From positions 60,755 through 124,754 of the forward strand of contig NZ_BMNT01000013.1 of assembly GCF_014646695.1 (NCBI RefSeq): a DNA stretch of 64,000 bases. Reading direction: 5' to 3'. The DNA comes from Sphaerisporangium melleum (lineage in GTDB: Bacteria; Actinomycetota; Actinomycetes; Streptosporangiales; Streptosporangiaceae). Position numbers and translations under genes: made by a program. The notes under the pieces were generated by a model. The model was not told where the DNA came from. It did no database searches and was given only the letters and a program-made list of their open reading frames with translations. Positions 46,222 to 58,518 of the stretch are shown here, piece after piece. Numbering within the stretch: position 1 is the stretch's first letter; every line of letters begins with the position of its first letter.

Positions 46222-49200
46222 TCAGACGCGCGGCTTCTCCCGCATCTCGAACGTCTCGATGACGTCGTCGAGCTTGATGTCGTTGTAGCCGACACCGATG
46301 CCGCACTCGAAGCCCTCGCGGACTTCGGTCGCGTCGTCCTTGAAGCGACGCAGCGACGAGACGGTGAGGTTGTCGGCCACGACGACGCCGTCGCGGATGA
46401 GCCGGGCCTTGCTGTTGCGGGTGATCGTGCCGGAGCGGACCAGGCAGCCCGCCACGTTGCCGATGCGCGGGACCCGGAAGACCTCGCGGACCTCGGCGGT
46501 GCCGGTCTGGATCTCCTCGAACTCCGGCTTCAGCATGCCCTTCAGGGCCGCCTCGATCTCCTCGATCGCCTGGTAGATGACCGAGTAGTAGCGGATGTCG
46601 ACGCCCTCGCGCTCGGCCAGGTCGCGCGCCCGGACCTCGGGTCGCACGTTGAAGCCGATGATGACGGCGTTGTCGTCCGCGATCGCCAGGTTGACGTCGT
46701 ACTCGGTGATCGCGCCGACCGCACGGTGGAGCACCCGCAGGCGCACCTCGTCGCCGACGTCGATCTTGAGCAGCGCGTCCTCCAGGGCCTCCACGGAACC
46801 GGAGACGTCACCCTTGATGATGAGCTTGAGCTCGTCGACCTTGCCCTTCTCCAGGTCGCTGAACAGCTCTTCGAGGGTGCGGCGGCGGCTGGACCTCGCC
46901 ATGTCGGCGATGCGCTGCCGGGCCGCCCGCTGCTGGGCGATCTGCCGGGCCATGCGGTCGTCGGTGACCACGATGAAGTTGTCACCGGCGCTCGGCACGG
47001 CCGTGAGGCCGAGCACCAGGACCGGACGCGACGGGTCGGCCTCTGTGACGTTCTCGCCGTTGTCGTCCAGCATCGCCCGGACGCGGCCGAACGCCTCGCC
47101 ACAGACGATCGAGTCGCCGACCCGGAGCGTGCCGCGCTGCACGAGCACGGTCGCCACGGGGCCGCGGCCCTTGTCAAGGTGGGCCTCGATGGCGATGCCC
47201 TGGGCGTCCATCGTCGGGTTGGCCCGGAGGTCCAGCTCGGCGTCGGCGGTCAGCAGGATCGCCTCGAGCAGGTCGTCGATGCCGAGGCCCTGCTTGGCGC
47301 TGATGTCGACGAACATCGTCGAGCCGCCGTACTCCTCGGCCACCAGACCGTACTCGGTGAGCTGGGCGCGCACCTTCGTCGGGTCGGCGCCCTCCTTGTC
47401 GATCTTGTTGACCGCGACCACGATCGGCACCTCGGCCGCGTGGGCGTGGTTGAGGGCCTCGATGGTCTGCGGCTTCACACCGTCGTCGGCGGCGACCACC
47501 AGCACGGCGATGTCGGTCGCCTGGGCACCACGAGCACGCATGGCGGTGAACGCCTCGTGACCCGGGGTGTCGATGAAGGTGATCTTGCGGTCCTGGCCCT
47601 CGTGCTCGGTGGAGACCTGGTAGGCACCGATGTGCTGGGTGATGCCACCGGCCTCGCGCGCCACCACGTTGGTGTTGCGGATGGCGTCGAGCAGCTTGGT
47701 CTTACCGTGGTCGACGTGACCCATGACGGTCACGACCGGCGGGCGTGCCGCGAGGTCGCTCTCGTCGCCCTCGTCCTCGCCGAACTCGATGTCGAAGGCC
47801 TCGAGAAGCTCGCGGTCCTCCTCCTCCGGGCTGACGACCTGGATGGCGTAGTTGAGCTCGGCGCCCAGCAGCTGCAGGGTCTCCTCGTTCACCGACTGGG
47901 TGGCGGTCACCATCTCGCCGAGGTGCAGCATGATCTGCACCAGCGACGCGGGGTTCGCACCGATCTTGTCGGCGAAGTCGGACAGCGAGGCTCCGCGCGG
48001 CAGCCGCAGGGTCTGCCCCGTGCCACGGGGGACCTGCACGCCACCGATCGAGGGGGCCTGCATGTTGTCGAACTCTTGACGCCTCTGGCGCTTGGACTTG
48101 CGGCCACGGGTCGGACGGCCGCCGGGACGCCCGAAGGCACCCGCCGTGCCACCGCGGCCACGACCGCCGCCGCCACCGGGGCGACCGGCGAAGCCGCCGC
48201 CACCACCGCCACCGCCCGCGCCGGCACCGCCGGGACGGCCGCCGGTGCCCGTGCGGGGACCGCCGAAGCCGCCGCCGCCACCGGGACGCGGACCGCCGCC
48301 GCCACCGGGACGGCCACCGCCGCCACCAGGCCGGCCACCGCCGCCACCGCCACCGGGACGGCCACCGCCGCCACCCTGGCCGGGGCCGGCCGGGCGCGAG
48401 GGCATCATCATCGGGTTCGGACGCGGACCGCCGGGACGCGGGCCACCTGCACCCGGACCGGGACGCGGGCCGCCGGGGCCACCGGGACCCGGACGCGGGC
48501 CGCCCGCACCCGGCGCGCCGGAACGCGCGCCCGGGGGACGCGGCATGGCGCCGTCGCGGGGACCCTCACGACGCGGCTCGCGCGGACCGGCGCCGTCGCG
48601 GCGCGGCTCGCGGGGACCGCCCTCACGGGGAGCACCGTCGCGGCCGGGAGGGCCACCGCCCTCACGACCCGGACGCGGCGGGCGCTGGCCCATGCCGCTC
48701 GCGGTCGAGGAGAACGGGTTGTTGCCGGGACGCGGGCCACGCGGGCCCGGCTTGGGCGCACCCGGACGCGGAGCGCCACCGGGCGCGGGAGCACCGGAAC
48801 GCGGACCCGAGGGGCCGCCGGAGCCACCGCCACCGGGCGGGTTGGGACGCGGGGCCGGACCGGGACGCGGACCGGGCTTGGGCGCCGGGCCGGGACGCGG
48901 GCCGGAAGCGGCCGGACGCGCGGCGTCGGAGCGAGGAGCCTCGAACCTGGGGGCCTCGGAGCGCGGCATCTCAGGGCGCGGCGCGGCGGGGCGAGGTGCC
49001 TCGGGGCGCGGCGCGGCCGGGCGGGGGGCCTCCTGGGGAGGCTGGTTGACGTGGGGCATCGGAACGGGCGGACGCGGGGTGACGTTCGCCGGCGCCGGCC
49101 CTGGACGCGGAACAGGACCCGGACGAGGACCGGGACCCGGACGAGGAACGGACTGGCCCGGCGCGGGCGCGCCGTTGCCGGACGGAGGCGGACCCGGCCG

Positions 49201-49410
49201 CGGGGCCGGCTTCGGCGCCCGGGACGACCTGTCGCCACCTCTGGAATCGGAGGACCCCTTGAGGGCCTCCGTAAGCTTGCGGACCACCGGCGCCTCTATC
49301 GTAGAAGACGCCGATCGCACGAACTCGCCCATTTCCTGGAGCTTGGCCATGACGACCTTGCTCTCTACTCCGAACTCCTTGGCGAGCTCGTAGACTCGGA
49401 CCTTCGCCAC
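46222..49410 (-). CDS. infB: Translation initiation factor IF-2
   Basis: IF-2 is the GTPase that places fMet-tRNA on the 30S subunit. The 1062-residue protein has the short N-terminal IF2_N segment ([17 protein letters not shown]). A very long Pro/Gly/Arg-rich region spans about residues 50-440, and the conserved body follows. G motifs are [16 protein letters not shown] and NKID. The GTG at 49410 follows AGGGAG. Plus-strand frames stay open across the repeat-rich region, but they are compositional shadows. The gene lies in the rimP-nusA-ylxR-infB operon. Confidence 0.96.
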   Translation of the reverse strand: MAKVRVYELAKEFGVESKVVMAKLQEMGEFVRSASSTIEAPVVRKLTEALKGSSDSRGGDRSSRAPKPAPRPGPPPSGNGAPAPGQSVPRPGPGPRPGPVPRPGPAPANVTPRPPVPMPHVNQPPQEAPRPAAPRPEAPRPAAPRPEMPRSEAPRFEAPRSDAARPAASGPRPGPAPKPGPRPGPAPRPNPPGGGGSGGPSGPRSGAPAPGGAPRPGAPKPGPRGPRPGNNPFSSTASGMGQRPPRPGREGGGPPGRDGAPREGGPREPRRDGAGPREPRREGPRDGAMPRPPGARSGAPGAGGPRPGPGGPGGPRPGPGAGGPRPGGPRPNPMMMPSRPAGPGQGGGGGRPGGGGGGGRPGGGGGRPGGGGGPRPGGGGGFGGPRTGTGGRPGGAGAGGGGGGGGFAGRPGGGGGRGRGGTAGAFGRPGGRPTRGRKSKRQRRQEFDNMQAPSIGGVQVPRGTGQTLRLPRGASLSDFADKIGANPASLVQIMLHLGEMVTATQSVNEETLQLLGAELNYAIQVVSPEEEDRELLEAFDIEFGEDEGDESDLAARPPVVTVMGHVDHGKTKLLDAIRNTNVVAREAGGITQHIGAYQVSTEHEGQDRKITFIDTPGHEAFTAMRARGAQATDIAVLVVAADDGVKPQTIEALNHAHAAEVPIVVAVNKIDKEGADPTKVRAQLTEYGLVAEEYGGSTMFVDISAKQGLGIDDLLEAILLTADAELDLRANPTMDAQGIAIEAHLDKGRGPVATVLVQRGTLRVGDSIVCGEAFGRVRAMLDDNGENVTEADPSRPVLVLGLTAVPSAGDNFIVVTDDRMARQIAQQRAARQRIADMARSSRRRTLEELFSDLEKGKVDELKLIIKGDVSGSVEALEDALLKIDVGDEVRLRVLHRAVGAITEYDVNLAIADDNAVIIGFNVRPEVRARDLAEREGVDIRYYSVIYQAIEEIEAALKGMLKPEFEEIQTGTAEVREVFRVPRIGNVAGCLVRSGTITRNSKARLIRDGVVVADNLTVSSLRRFKDDATEVREGFECGIGVGYNDIKLDDVIETFEMREKPRV

Positions 49411-49561
49411 TGCACTCCCTAACTCGGCCCGGGAGGCTGTGCCGCCGGACCGTCTCTACCTGGACGTACTCATCGCCGCATGCTCATCAGGCGCTCATCG
49501 CTATCTGACCCGCCCATCGACTCGGCGTCCTACATGACAGTTGGTAACCATCCACCCGGTC

Positions 49562-49855
49562 CTACTCGGCGTCAAGCCCCACGAGATGAGCTCGCAGACA
49601 CGCCAGGTCGAGCACTCCCGCGACACGGAACGAGCGCGGAAACGCCCGGCGACGTTCGGCGAGCTCCAGGCAGCTCAGCGCCCGGTGCAGGTATGCACCA
49701 CGGCCCTGCAGCCGTCCTCGCTGGTCGGGAACGATCTCGCTCCCGACCACCACCAGGCGGAGCAGCTCGGACTTTACCGTGCGAACCCGGCAGCCCACAC
49801 ACGTGCGTAGCGGGGCCGCCTGGCCACCGTTCTCAAGCTTACCTTGTGGAAGCAT
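49562..49855 (-). CDS. ylxR: YlxR/RnpM family RNA-binding protein
   Basis: This 97-residue protein has the YlxR signature RTCVGCRVR near residue 17 and the GRGAYLHR segment. In Bacillus the homologue binds RNase P RNA. The ATG at 49855 overlaps the end of nusA by 17 nt. It precedes infB by about 150 bp in the usual order nusA-ylxR-infB. Confidence 0.9.
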   Translation of the reverse strand: MLPQGKLENGGQAAPLRTCVGCRVRTVKSELLRLVVVGSEIVPDQRGRLQGRGAYLHRALSCLELAERRRAFPRSFRVAGVLDLACLRAHLVGLDAE

Positions 49856-50852
49856 CGGCGGGGCCGACCGCATCCCCCGCAGCGGCCGCTTGGGTATCGG
49901 GCCGGATGTCAATACGCCATCCGGTGAGACGAGCGGCGAGACGGGCGTTCTGCCCCTCTTTGCCGATCGCCAGCGAGAGCTGGTAGTCGGGGACGGTCAC
50001 CCGGGCGACACGACCGTCGAGGTCGATCACCTCGACATGTGAAACCCGCGCCGGTGACAGGGCATTCCCGACGAACTCGGCCGGATCGTCCGACCAGTCG
50101 ATGATATCGATCTTCTCGCCGTGCAGCTCCGTCATGACGTTGCGCACCCGCGACCCCATGGGCCCGATGCACGCCCCCTTGGCGTTGACCCCACCCCGGC
50201 GGGAGCGCACCGCGATCTTGGTGCGGTGGCCGGCCTCGCGCGCGATGGCGGCGATCTCCACCGTGCCGTCGGCGATCTCGGGGACCTCCAGCGCGAAGAG
50301 CTTCTTCACGAGGTTCGGGTGCGTGCGCGACAGGGTGACCGACGGGCCCTTGTGCCCCTTCTTCACCTGCACGACATAGCAGCGCAGCCGCTCACCGTGG
50401 ACGTAGTCCTCGCTGGGGACCTGTTCGTTGTGCGGCAGGATGGCCTCGATCTTGCCGAGGTCCACCAGCACCACGCGGGGGTCCTTGCCCTGCTGGATGA
50501 TCCCCGCCACCAGCTCGCCCTCGCGGCTGGCGAACTCGCCGAAGTTGATCTCGTCTTCCGCGTCCCTGAGCTGCTGCAGAATGACCTGCTTGGCCGTGGT
50601 CGCGGCGATGCGGCTGAAGTTTCCCGGGGTGTCGTCGTACTCGCGGACGACCTGCCCCTCCTCGTCGAGCTCGGCAGCCAAGATCGTCACATGGCCCGAG
50701 GTGCGGTCGAGCTCGGCACGCGCCTTGGGCGCCGCTCCCTCGGTGCGGAAGTACGCGATCAGCAGTGCGTCCTCGATGGCCTTGACGACCAGGTCGAAGG
50801 AGATGTCCTTCTCGCGCTCCAGGCTCCGCAGGACGCTCATGTCAATGTCCAC
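49839..50852 (-). CDS. nusA: Transcription termination/antitermination factor NusA
   Basis: NusA binds RNA polymerase and modulates pausing, termination and antitermination. The 337-residue protein has the N-terminal RNAP-binding domain, an S1 domain (about residues 125-195) and two KH domains. KH1 includes [21 protein letters not shown] and KH2 includes [19 protein letters not shown], split here by function. It lacks the C-terminal acidic repeats of E. coli NusA, as usual in actinobacteria. GTG at 50852 has GGGGGGAG just upstream. It is 11 bp downstream of rimP. Confidence 0.95.
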   Translation of the reverse strand: MDIDMSVLRSLEREKDISFDLVVKAIEDALLIAYFRTEGAAPKARAELDRTSGHVTILAAELDEEGQVVREYDDTPGNFSRIAATTAKQVILQQLRDAEDEINFGEFASREGELVAGIIQQGKDPRVVLVDLGKIEAILPHNEQVPSEDYVHGERLRCYVVQVKKGHKGPSVTLSRTHPNLVKKLFALEVPEIADGTVEIAAIAREAGHRTKIAVRSRRGGVNAKGACIGPMGSRVRNVMTELHGEKIDIIDWSDDPAEFVGNALSPARVSHVEVIDLDGRVARVTVPDYQLSLAIGKEGQNARLAARLTGWRIDIRPDTQAAAAGDAVGPADASTR

Positions 50853-50863
50853 AAGGCTCCCCC

Positions 50864-51379
50864 CTAGCCCTCGTCGCCGTCGTCGCCGGCGCCGTATTCA
50901 TCGTCCGCCACGTCATCGTCGAGCCGGCGGAACTCCACTTGCACCCGCCCCTTGGCCAGCAGGTCCCACGCCAGCGGGCGCACGGTCTCCCCGACCGAGA
51001 GCTCGACGCCGGCGTCGCCGACGGACAGGATGCGGCCCTCCACGGTGGTGCCGTCGCGCAGGACGGCCTTCACCAGCCTGCCCTTGTTGCGCCGCCAGTG
51101 GCGCGGCTCGGTCAGCGGGCGGTCGACCCCGGGCGAGGAGACCTCCAGAACGTACGCGCCGCCGCCCATCACGTCGCTCTCGTCCAGCGCCTTGGACGCC
51201 GACCGGCTCACGTCGGCGACCTTGTCCAGGCTCACCCCGCCGTCGCCGTCCACGATGATCCGCAGCAGCCTGCGCCTGCCCACCTGGGTGACCGTGACAC
51301 CTTCAAGGTCGAGTCCCTCGGCGGCCGCGATGGGCTCAAGAAGCTTCATCAGGCGGTCACGTCGAGCGTCGGCGCCCAT
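50864..51379 (-). CDS. rimP: Ribosome maturation factor RimP
   Basis: RimP binds S12 and promotes early 30S assembly. The 171-residue protein shows [16 protein letters not shown] and [20 protein letters not shown], both diagnostic. The C-terminus is an acidic tail. The start at 51379 follows GGGAGG. It is the first gene of the rimP-nusA-ylxR-infB operon; its promoter must lie in 51380-51565. Confidence 0.95.
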   Translation of the reverse strand: MGADARRDRLMKLLEPIAAAEGLDLEGVTVTQVGRRRLLRIIVDGDGGVSLDKVADVSRSASKALDESDVMGGGAYVLEVSSPGVDRPLTEPRHWRRNKGRLVKAVLRDGTTVEGRILSVGDAGVELSVGETVRPLAWDLLAKGRVQVEFRRLDDDVADDEYGAGDDGDEG

Positions 51380-51478
51380 GCTGACCTCCCAGTTGTTTCA
51401 TCGGCCGTCCCAAGGGACGGCCGAGGGCCTGTCTCGCCCACGGTTTCTCCAGCCTATCGACACCCGGGCACGGAAAGA

Positions 51479-51517
51479 GCGTCACTCGGTTACCCACCGG
51501 GTGACGCGCCGTACGAT
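51479..51517 (+). promoter_or_regulatory. Hairpin and probable promoter for the lipoprotein gene
   Basis: An 11-bp stem with one G-U pair (51479-51489 with 51497-51507) overlaps TTACCC (51490-51495). After 16 bp TACGAT (51512-51517) follows, a plausible sigma-70-type promoter 49 bp upstream of the GTG. Confidence 0.35.
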
Positions 51518-51565
51518 GCTATGTGCCAAGCCAGGAAATGCCGTCATTCACAGGGAGGCCGCACC

Positions 51566-52075
51566 GTGCGTCAGTGTGCCCTGACCCGGCGCGCGGTGCT
51601 GCGCGGCACCGCGGCCGCGGCGCTCGCCGTGCCCGCCACCGGCTGCTCCGGGCACGACCGGCCTGCGCCCGCGGCGCCCGCCCGGCCACCCGACCCCGAG
51701 ACCGTGCTGCTCACCAGGGTGATCGCCGACAAGGAGCGCATGGTGGCCCTCTACCGGCAGGCCGCGCTCGCCAACGCCAAGATCGCCGCCACGCTGCGTC
51801 CCTTCCAGCAACGCCATGAGGCGCACCTGGCCGAGCTGCGGCGCCGTCTGCCGTCCCCGGCCACGCCCGCCGCCACGCCCGCGACGTCCGCCACGCCGGG
51901 CTCCTCCCCGCCCGGGGCCAAGGTCACCATCGGCAGGCTGCGCGACATGGAGCGGGCGGCGGCGGCCGCCCGTCCCCGCCAGATCGGCACGGTCTCGCCC
52001 CCGCTGGCCCAGTTGCTCGCCTCCATCGGCGCGTGCGAGGCCGCGCACGCCGCGGCACTGGCGGGGTCGCCGTGA
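51566..52075 (+). CDS. Putative Tat-type lipoprotein of unknown function
   Basis: This 169-residue protein begins with LTRRAVLRGTAAAA, a twin-arginine-like signal. The lipobox is PATGC (Cys26). The mature part is helical (TRVIADKERMVALYRQAALANA), followed by a Pro/Ala/Thr linker and a second helical stretch. The helices resemble half of a ferritin-like bundle. GTG at 51566 has GGGAGG seven nt upstream. It overlaps the DUF4439 gene as GTGA, so the two products probably work together. Function is unknown. Confidence 0.75.
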   Translation: MRQCALTRRAVLRGTAAAALAVPATGCSGHDRPAPAAPARPPDPETVLLTRVIADKERMVALYRQAALANAKIAATLRPFQQRHEAHLAELRRRLPSPATPAATPATSATPGSSPPGAKVTIGRLRDMERAAAAARPRQIGTVSPPLAQLLASIGACEAAHAAALAGSP

Positions 52076-52548
52076 CCGACGCCGCCCGCGAGCTGAACAA
52101 GGTGCTCGACGCCGAGCATGCCGCGGTGTACGCCTATGGCGTGATCGGGGCGCGCCTCTCCGGCGGCAGGCGCTCCTTCGCGCGAGCGGGGTTCGACGCC
52201 CACCGGGCCCGGCGCGACCAGATCCGCGGGCTGGTCATCGCCCGGGGCGGCACGCCCTCGGAGCCCATGGCGGCCTACCAGCTCCCGTTCCCGGTCGCCA
52301 CGGCGGGCGACGCCGCCCGCCTGGCCGCGCTGATCGAAGACCGCGTCACGGCGGCCTACCTGGAGCTCACCGCCGTGCCCGACTCCGCGCTGCGCCGCCT
52401 GGCGGCGCTGGCCATGCAGGAGAGCACGGTGCGCGGGTTCGGCTGGCAGCCGGTGATCCCGGCCCTGCCCGGCCACCCGAGGCCGGCGCCGGCCGCCTCC
52501 CCCACGGCCACGGCGAGCGGCACGCCGCCGGTCTCCCTCCCGCAGTGA
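52072..52548 (+). CDS. DUF4439 ferritin-like domain protein
   Basis: This 158-residue protein fits the DUF4439 ferritin-like family. It has helices with ELNKVLDAEHAAVYAYGVIG and a second bundle with LAALAMQESTVRGFGWQPV; the Glu/His residues in EHAAVYAYG could bind metal. No signal peptide is seen, although the partner gene encodes a lipoprotein. GTG at 52072 overlaps the upstream stop. The pair near proS is widespread in actinobacteria; the role is unknown. Confidence 0.8.
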   Translation: MTDAARELNKVLDAEHAAVYAYGVIGARLSGGRRSFARAGFDAHRARRDQIRGLVIARGGTPSEPMAAYQLPFPVATAGDAARLAALIEDRVTAAYLELTAVPDSALRRLAALAMQESTVRGFGWQPVIPALPGHPRPAPAASPTATASGTPPVSLPQ

Positions 52549-52639
52549 TCCACGGTAAGACGTTTCTCTCCCTTTTCTCCACGTTTGCCATCCGGCTCTG
52601 GGGTAGTTGCCCGGCCATCGCAACGCACGGAGGAAACAG

Positions 52640-52831
52640 ATGGGCTGGAGTTACCGTAAGTCGATCAAGATGGGGCCGTTCAGGCTCAACCTGTCGCGCA
52701 GCGGTGTCGGGCACAGCTATGGCGGACGTGGCTTCCGTGTCACCAAGACCGCCGACGGGCGGCGCACCATCACCGTGAACCTGCCCGGCGGCTTCCACTG
52801 GCGCAAGACGCTCGGAAGCGCCCGCCGCTGA
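52640..52831 (+). CDS. DUF4236 domain small protein
   Basis: This 63-residue protein is mostly one DUF4236 domain: it begins MGWSYRKSIKMGPFRLNLS and continues GVGHSYGGRGFRVTK. The function of the domain is unknown. The ATG at 52640 has GGAGGA in front. It stands alone between the ferritin-like gene and a strong terminator. Confidence 0.8.
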   Translation: MGWSYRKSIKMGPFRLNLSRSGVGHSYGGRGFRVTKTADGRRTITVNLPGGFHWRKTLGSARR

Positions 52832-52909
52832 ATCGGACCGGCCCGGGCCCCCGGGACCGGACACGGAACCGCGCGTCGTGCAGTTCGACTCTGACGCGGC
52901 GCGTGCGAG

Positions 52910-52943
52910 GGGCCCGCCGCCTAGGGCCGAAGGCGGCGGGCCC
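52910..52943. terminator. Bidirectional terminator hairpin
   Basis: A 12-bp perfect stem (52910-52921 with 52932-52943) has a 10-nt loop and lies between the convergent DUF4236 and proS genes. Confidence 0.8.
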
Positions 52944-52972
52944 TTGAACATGCCGGCACCGCCGGCCGGGCG

Positions 52973-54718
<1,746 letters not shown>

Positions 54719-54961
54719 GGCTACTCCTCGGTCGCGGGGAATGACAGGTATACAGGCTATCGACTCCGGGAAGGCCGCCGCCCCGCATTACCACGGCGCC
54801 CGGCCCGCCCGGCGTACGGGCGCGAGATGGCGGGTGGCCTCCGCCCGGGGAACCGGCGGATCATTGCCATCGGCACCGGCGCGTGGCTGGCCGCGGCGAC
54901 CGGGCTGGGCAAGAATGCGCATGACACCCGTCGGGCCGGTACGGTCCGCTAAGGAGGGCGT

Positions 54962-56284
54962 ATGTCGTTGCGCGTGGCGATCGTGGGATCCGGTCCCGCC
55001 GGGATCTACACGGCCGAGGCCCTGACCAAGCAGGCGGGCGAGCCCGTCGAGGTCGACATCCTCGACCGGCTGCCGACGCCGTACGGGCTCGTGCGGTACG
55101 GCGTGGCGCCCGACCACACCTCGATCAAGTCGATCGCCGGCTACCTGCGCAGGGTCCTGGAGTCGCCCTCGGTGCGCTTCCTCGGCGGCGTCGAGCTGGG
55201 CGGCGAGGTCTTCGCCGAGGACCTCGCCGCGAGCTACGACGCCGTCGTCTACTGCACCGGCGCCATGGTGGACCGCCGCCTCGGCATCCCCGGCGAGGAC
55301 CTGCCCGGCAGCGTGGCCGCCACCGACTTCGTCAACTGGTACTGCGGCCACCCCGACATGCCGCCGGAGACCTTCACCCTGGACAGCACCGACGTGGCGG
55401 TCATCGGCGTCGGCAACGTCGCCGTCGACGTCGTGCGCATCCTCGCCAAGACCGCCGAGGAGCTGCGCACCACCGACGTGCCCCAGGAGGTGCTCGACCG
55501 GCTGGCCAAGAGCCAGGTGACCCGCATCCACATGATCGGACGGCGCGGCCCCGAGCACGCCAAGTTCACCCTCAAGGAGCTGCGCGAGCTCGGCGAGCTG
55601 ACCGGCTGCGACGTGCACGTGCTCCCCGAGGAGGCCGGGTCCGGCGAGCTCGGCGAGGTGTCCCGGCAGGTCAGGGGCAATGTCGAGGTGCTGCGCTCGT
55701 GGGCGCTGTGCGCCCCGGCGGGCCGTCCGCGCCGCCTGACCGTGCGGTTCTGGCTGCGGCCGCTGGAGATCCTCGGCTCCGGCCGGGCCGAGGGGCTGCT
55801 GCTGGAGCGCACCCGCCTGGAAGACGGCCGGGTGGTGGGCACCGGCGAGTACGAGACCATCCCGGCCGGCATGGTGCTGCGCTCGGTCGGCTACCAGAGC
55901 GTCCCGCTGCCCGGCGTGCCCTTCGACACCGCGACGATGACCGTGCCGAACGTCGCCGGACGGGTGGGCGAAGGGCAGTACGTCGCGGGCTGGCTCAAGC
56001 GCGGGCCGACCGGCGTCATCGGCACCAACAAGTCCGACGCCGCCGAGACCGTCCGCACGCTGCTGGCCGATCTCGCCGCCCGGCCCGGCCGCGCGGAGCC
56101 GCGCACCCGGCTGGACGACATTCTGGCCGCGCGCGGCGTGCGACCGGTGACCTACGAGGATTGGCTGCGCATCGAGGCCGCGGAGGCGGCCCTGGCGGCC
56201 TCGCTCGGCCGCGGCGAGCAGGTCAAGCTCGTCGGCCGCGCCGCCATGCTCGCCGCCGGCCGCCCCGCCGATCCCGGCGCCTGA
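54962..56284 (+). CDS. fprA: Ferredoxin-NADP+ reductase, FprA type
   Basis: This FAD/NADPH flavoprotein passes electrons between NADPH and ferredoxins, for example for P450s. The 440-residue protein has the FAD motif VAIVGSGPAGIYTAE and LPTPYGLVRYGVAPDH. The NADPH motif VIGVGNVAVDVVRIL and the C-terminal GWLKRGPTGVIGTN follow. The adrenodoxin-reductase-like sequence matches Mycobacterium FprA. ATG at 54962 follows AAGGAGGG. No ferredoxin or P450 gene is adjacent. Confidence 0.95.
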   Translation: MSLRVAIVGSGPAGIYTAEALTKQAGEPVEVDILDRLPTPYGLVRYGVAPDHTSIKSIAGYLRRVLESPSVRFLGGVELGGEVFAEDLAASYDAVVYCTGAMVDRRLGIPGEDLPGSVAATDFVNWYCGHPDMPPETFTLDSTDVAVIGVGNVAVDVVRILAKTAEELRTTDVPQEVLDRLAKSQVTRIHMIGRRGPEHAKFTLKELRELGELTGCDVHVLPEEAGSGELGEVSRQVRGNVEVLRSWALCAPAGRPRRLTVRFWLRPLEILGSGRAEGLLLERTRLEDGRVVGTGEYETIPAGMVLRSVGYQSVPLPGVPFDTATMTVPNVAGRVGEGQYVAGWLKRGPTGVIGTNKSDAAETVRTLLADLAARPGRAEPRTRLDDILAARGVRPVTYEDWLRIEAAEAALAASLGRGEQVKLVGRAAMLAAGRPADPGA

Positions 56285-56425
56285 GCCCCCGCTCCTCCGG
56301 CCCCGGCCCGCGGCTCGAGCGGGCACGTCCCGCCCTTGTGATACCCCGCTCCCCACCGGCGCCGGGCCGGCGGAAGGTGGACGGCGAGGCCGTCGCGCAG
56401 CGGCCAGGTCGTACGCGCGCCGCGT

Positions 56426-57640
56426 TCAGCGATCGTCCGCCGAGAGGGCTTCGGTTCCGTCGAGGGCGAGAGCCGCGCGGTGCAGGGCGGCCGAGAGGGT
56501 CTTGACGGTGGCCGGCTCGTCCATGACGCCGCCGGCCGCCGCACGCCGTTCCTCCCAGGCCCGCACACGCTCGGCGTAGGCGTCCCGAGTCGCGAGGTGG
56601 AAGGCGTACACGGTGGCGTACCGCGCGGCCAGGTGCGAGGGGTGCATGTCCCAGCCCTGGTAGAACCCGTGGCGCAGCGAGTGGCGCACCATGGCCGCGT
56701 GCGCCCGCCACAACCGGTGCACGTCGGCGGTGGCGTCCGACGCCGGGGAGGCTGCCAGCGAGCCGTCGGACAGCTCGACTCCGGTGCCGGCCAGCGCGAC
56801 CCGCATCACCTCACGGGCGTGGTCGCACACCGGGTGGTCCAGACGCTGCTCGGCGGGCGGCAGGCCGCAGGCGGCGGTGTAGTCGAACACCCCGAAGTGC
56901 GCCGCGGCCAGGCGACCGCCGAGCAAGGGGACCAGGTTCGCGGAACGCGTGAGGAACATGACGGTCTGCGGCGCCTCGACCTGCATCTCGAACCGCAGCG
57001 TCCCGGAGACCAGGCCGAGCCCTTCCTCCAGCGAGGAGAGCACCGAGGCGAACTGGCCGAGGTACTCCTCCATCAGCACCTTGGGGAAGGTCACGGTGAA
57101 GCCGTCCGGAAGACGGCCGCGCCGCTGCACCACACCGGTGAGGAACATGTCGAGCGTGCGGATGCTGCGCGCGGGGTCCCCGTCGGCGAACGACTTCACC
57201 CGCGGTCCCCAGCGGCGCGGCAGCGTGCCGAGGTGGTCCATCAGCGCGATGGATCGGGCGGCGCTGTCGGCGTGCCGGTCCTCCTCGCGTCCGGTACGCG
57301 TCCCGTACCCGTCCTCGAAGTCGATCCGGAGATCTTCGATTGGCTCGCGCACCAGCTTGCGCGCCACCCGGCGGCGCACGTCGGCGGCCTGCGCGGCGGG
57401 CATCGGGCCGAACACCGATGCCACAGCGGCCTCGTCCGGCAGGTGACGCTCCAGCAGGGCCAGCGCCTCATCACCCCACTCCCGCACCGTGAGATGGCCG
57501 AAGCGGTCCGCCGGTACGTACACGGTGTGCACGGGCTGCCAGGCTCCGGCGGAGCCGGGATATCGCTCCGTCTGGGCGGCGTGGGCCGCGTCGAAGCCGG
57601 GGACGACCGTCTCGCCGAGGGTGAGGTGCCGGAGCCCCAT
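56426..57640 (-). CDS. CitE/HpcH-like TIM-barrel protein (DUF6986-like)
   Basis: This 404-residue protein resembles the CitE/HpcH aldolase fold. LRIDFEDGYGTR supplies Mg-site acids, and FEMQVEAPQTV supplies the conserved Glu after the barrel strand. VFDYTAACGLPP and WDMHPSHLAARY are further matches in spirit to the citrate lyase beta family. It is longer than CitE and has extra N-terminal sequence. The reaction is unknown. ATG at 57640 is one base after the cutC stop, so it is cotranscribed with cutC. Confidence 0.7.
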   Translation of the reverse strand: MGLRHLTLGETVVPGFDAAHAAQTERYPGSAGAWQPVHTVYVPADRFGHLTVREWGDEALALLERHLPDEAAVASVFGPMPAAQAADVRRRVARKLVREPIEDLRIDFEDGYGTRTGREEDRHADSAARSIALMDHLGTLPRRWGPRVKSFADGDPARSIRTLDMFLTGVVQRRGRLPDGFTVTFPKVLMEEYLGQFASVLSSLEEGLGLVSGTLRFEMQVEAPQTVMFLTRSANLVPLLGGRLAAAHFGVFDYTAACGLPPAEQRLDHPVCDHAREVMRVALAGTGVELSDGSLAASPASDATADVHRLWRAHAAMVRHSLRHGFYQGWDMHPSHLAARYATVYAFHLATRDAYAERVRAWEERRAAAGGVMDEPATVKTLSAALHRAALALDGTEALSADDR

Positions 57641-57641
57641 G

Positions 57642-58322
57642 TCAGATGGTGTCGACCAGCTCGCGCCAGCGGCGGACCCGCTCGACGTCCACCGGGGTGG
57701 ACCATGATGAGCGGACGGCGCTGCCAACGTGGAAGGCGCGCACGCCGTAGTCCAGCAGCGGTGGCACCAGGTGCGGCCTGAGCCCGCCGCCGGCCAGGGT
57801 GATCGGCGCGTCGCCCGCCTCGGCCCGCGCCCGCAGGATCGGGAGCCCGGCGGCGATGCCGGTCGGGTCGCCCGAGGTGAGCACGGTGGCGAGGTTGGGG
57901 AGCAGTCGCACGGCCCGCCAGGCCGCCTGCGTGTCGGCGGCGTTGTCCACGGCGCGGTGGAAGGTCCATGGCAGCGGGGTGACCGCGTGGATCAGCGCTT
58001 CGGTCGCCGCCAGGTCGACCTTGCCCTGCTCGTCGAGGAAACCGAAGACGAAGCCGGCCGCACCCGCGGCCGCCAGGACGCGGGCGTCGCGCTCCAGGCC
58101 CTCCAGTTCCCCGGGGGTCACCGTGAACCCCGCGTTGGAGCGGAGCATCACCATCTGTGGCAGCGCGGACTTCTCGGCGATCGCCGCCACGGTCTCGGGG
58201 GCGGGGGTGAGCCCGCCCACGGACATGTCGGCCACGATCTCGAGACGGTCCGCGCCGCCCTCCTCTGCGGCCACGGCGTCGCGCACGTCGAGCGCGATCA
58301 CCTCCAGCAGCGATCCGGTCAT
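57642..58322 (-). CDS. cutC: CutC family protein
   Basis: This 226-residue TIM-barrel protein has the CutC hallmarks EEGGADRLEI, MVMLRSN, TFHRAVDN and LTSGDPTGIAAGL. CutC was named for copper homeostasis, but its enzymatic role is unsettled. No copper gene is nearby; instead it is coupled to a CitE-like gene, which hints at a metabolic role. ATG at 58322. Confidence 0.92.
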   Translation of the reverse strand: MTGSLLEVIALDVRDAVAAEEGGADRLEIVADMSVGGLTPAPETVAAIAEKSALPQMVMLRSNAGFTVTPGELEGLERDARVLAAAGAAGFVFGFLDEQGKVDLAATEALIHAVTPLPWTFHRAVDNAADTQAAWRAVRLLPNLATVLTSGDPTGIAAGLPILRARAEAGDAPITLAGGGLRPHLVPPLLDYGVRAFHVGSAVRSSWSTPVDVERVRRWRELVDTI

Positions 58323-58518
58323 GAGTCCTGAGGTTATCGGACCCTCTTGTCCCAAAGTGGACCGCTACCGCCGCCAAGCCTGCCATTGATCCACGCTCGG
58401 CTGACTACATCATGATCTACCAGGGCATGAGGCCATATCTGCGACATGCCGCCACATTGCGGGCAGTGCCGCGAGCGACGCCCTCGACCACCCCTCACCG
58501 GGCGCCCGCGGCCAGGAC

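Noticed and set aside
46171-49422. Open reading frame of 1083 codons on the plus strand across infB
   Set aside because: It is the antisense shadow of infB. Its Thr/Ala/Gly/Arg-rich product mirrors the IF-2 repeats, and the minus-strand frame has all IF-2 motifs.
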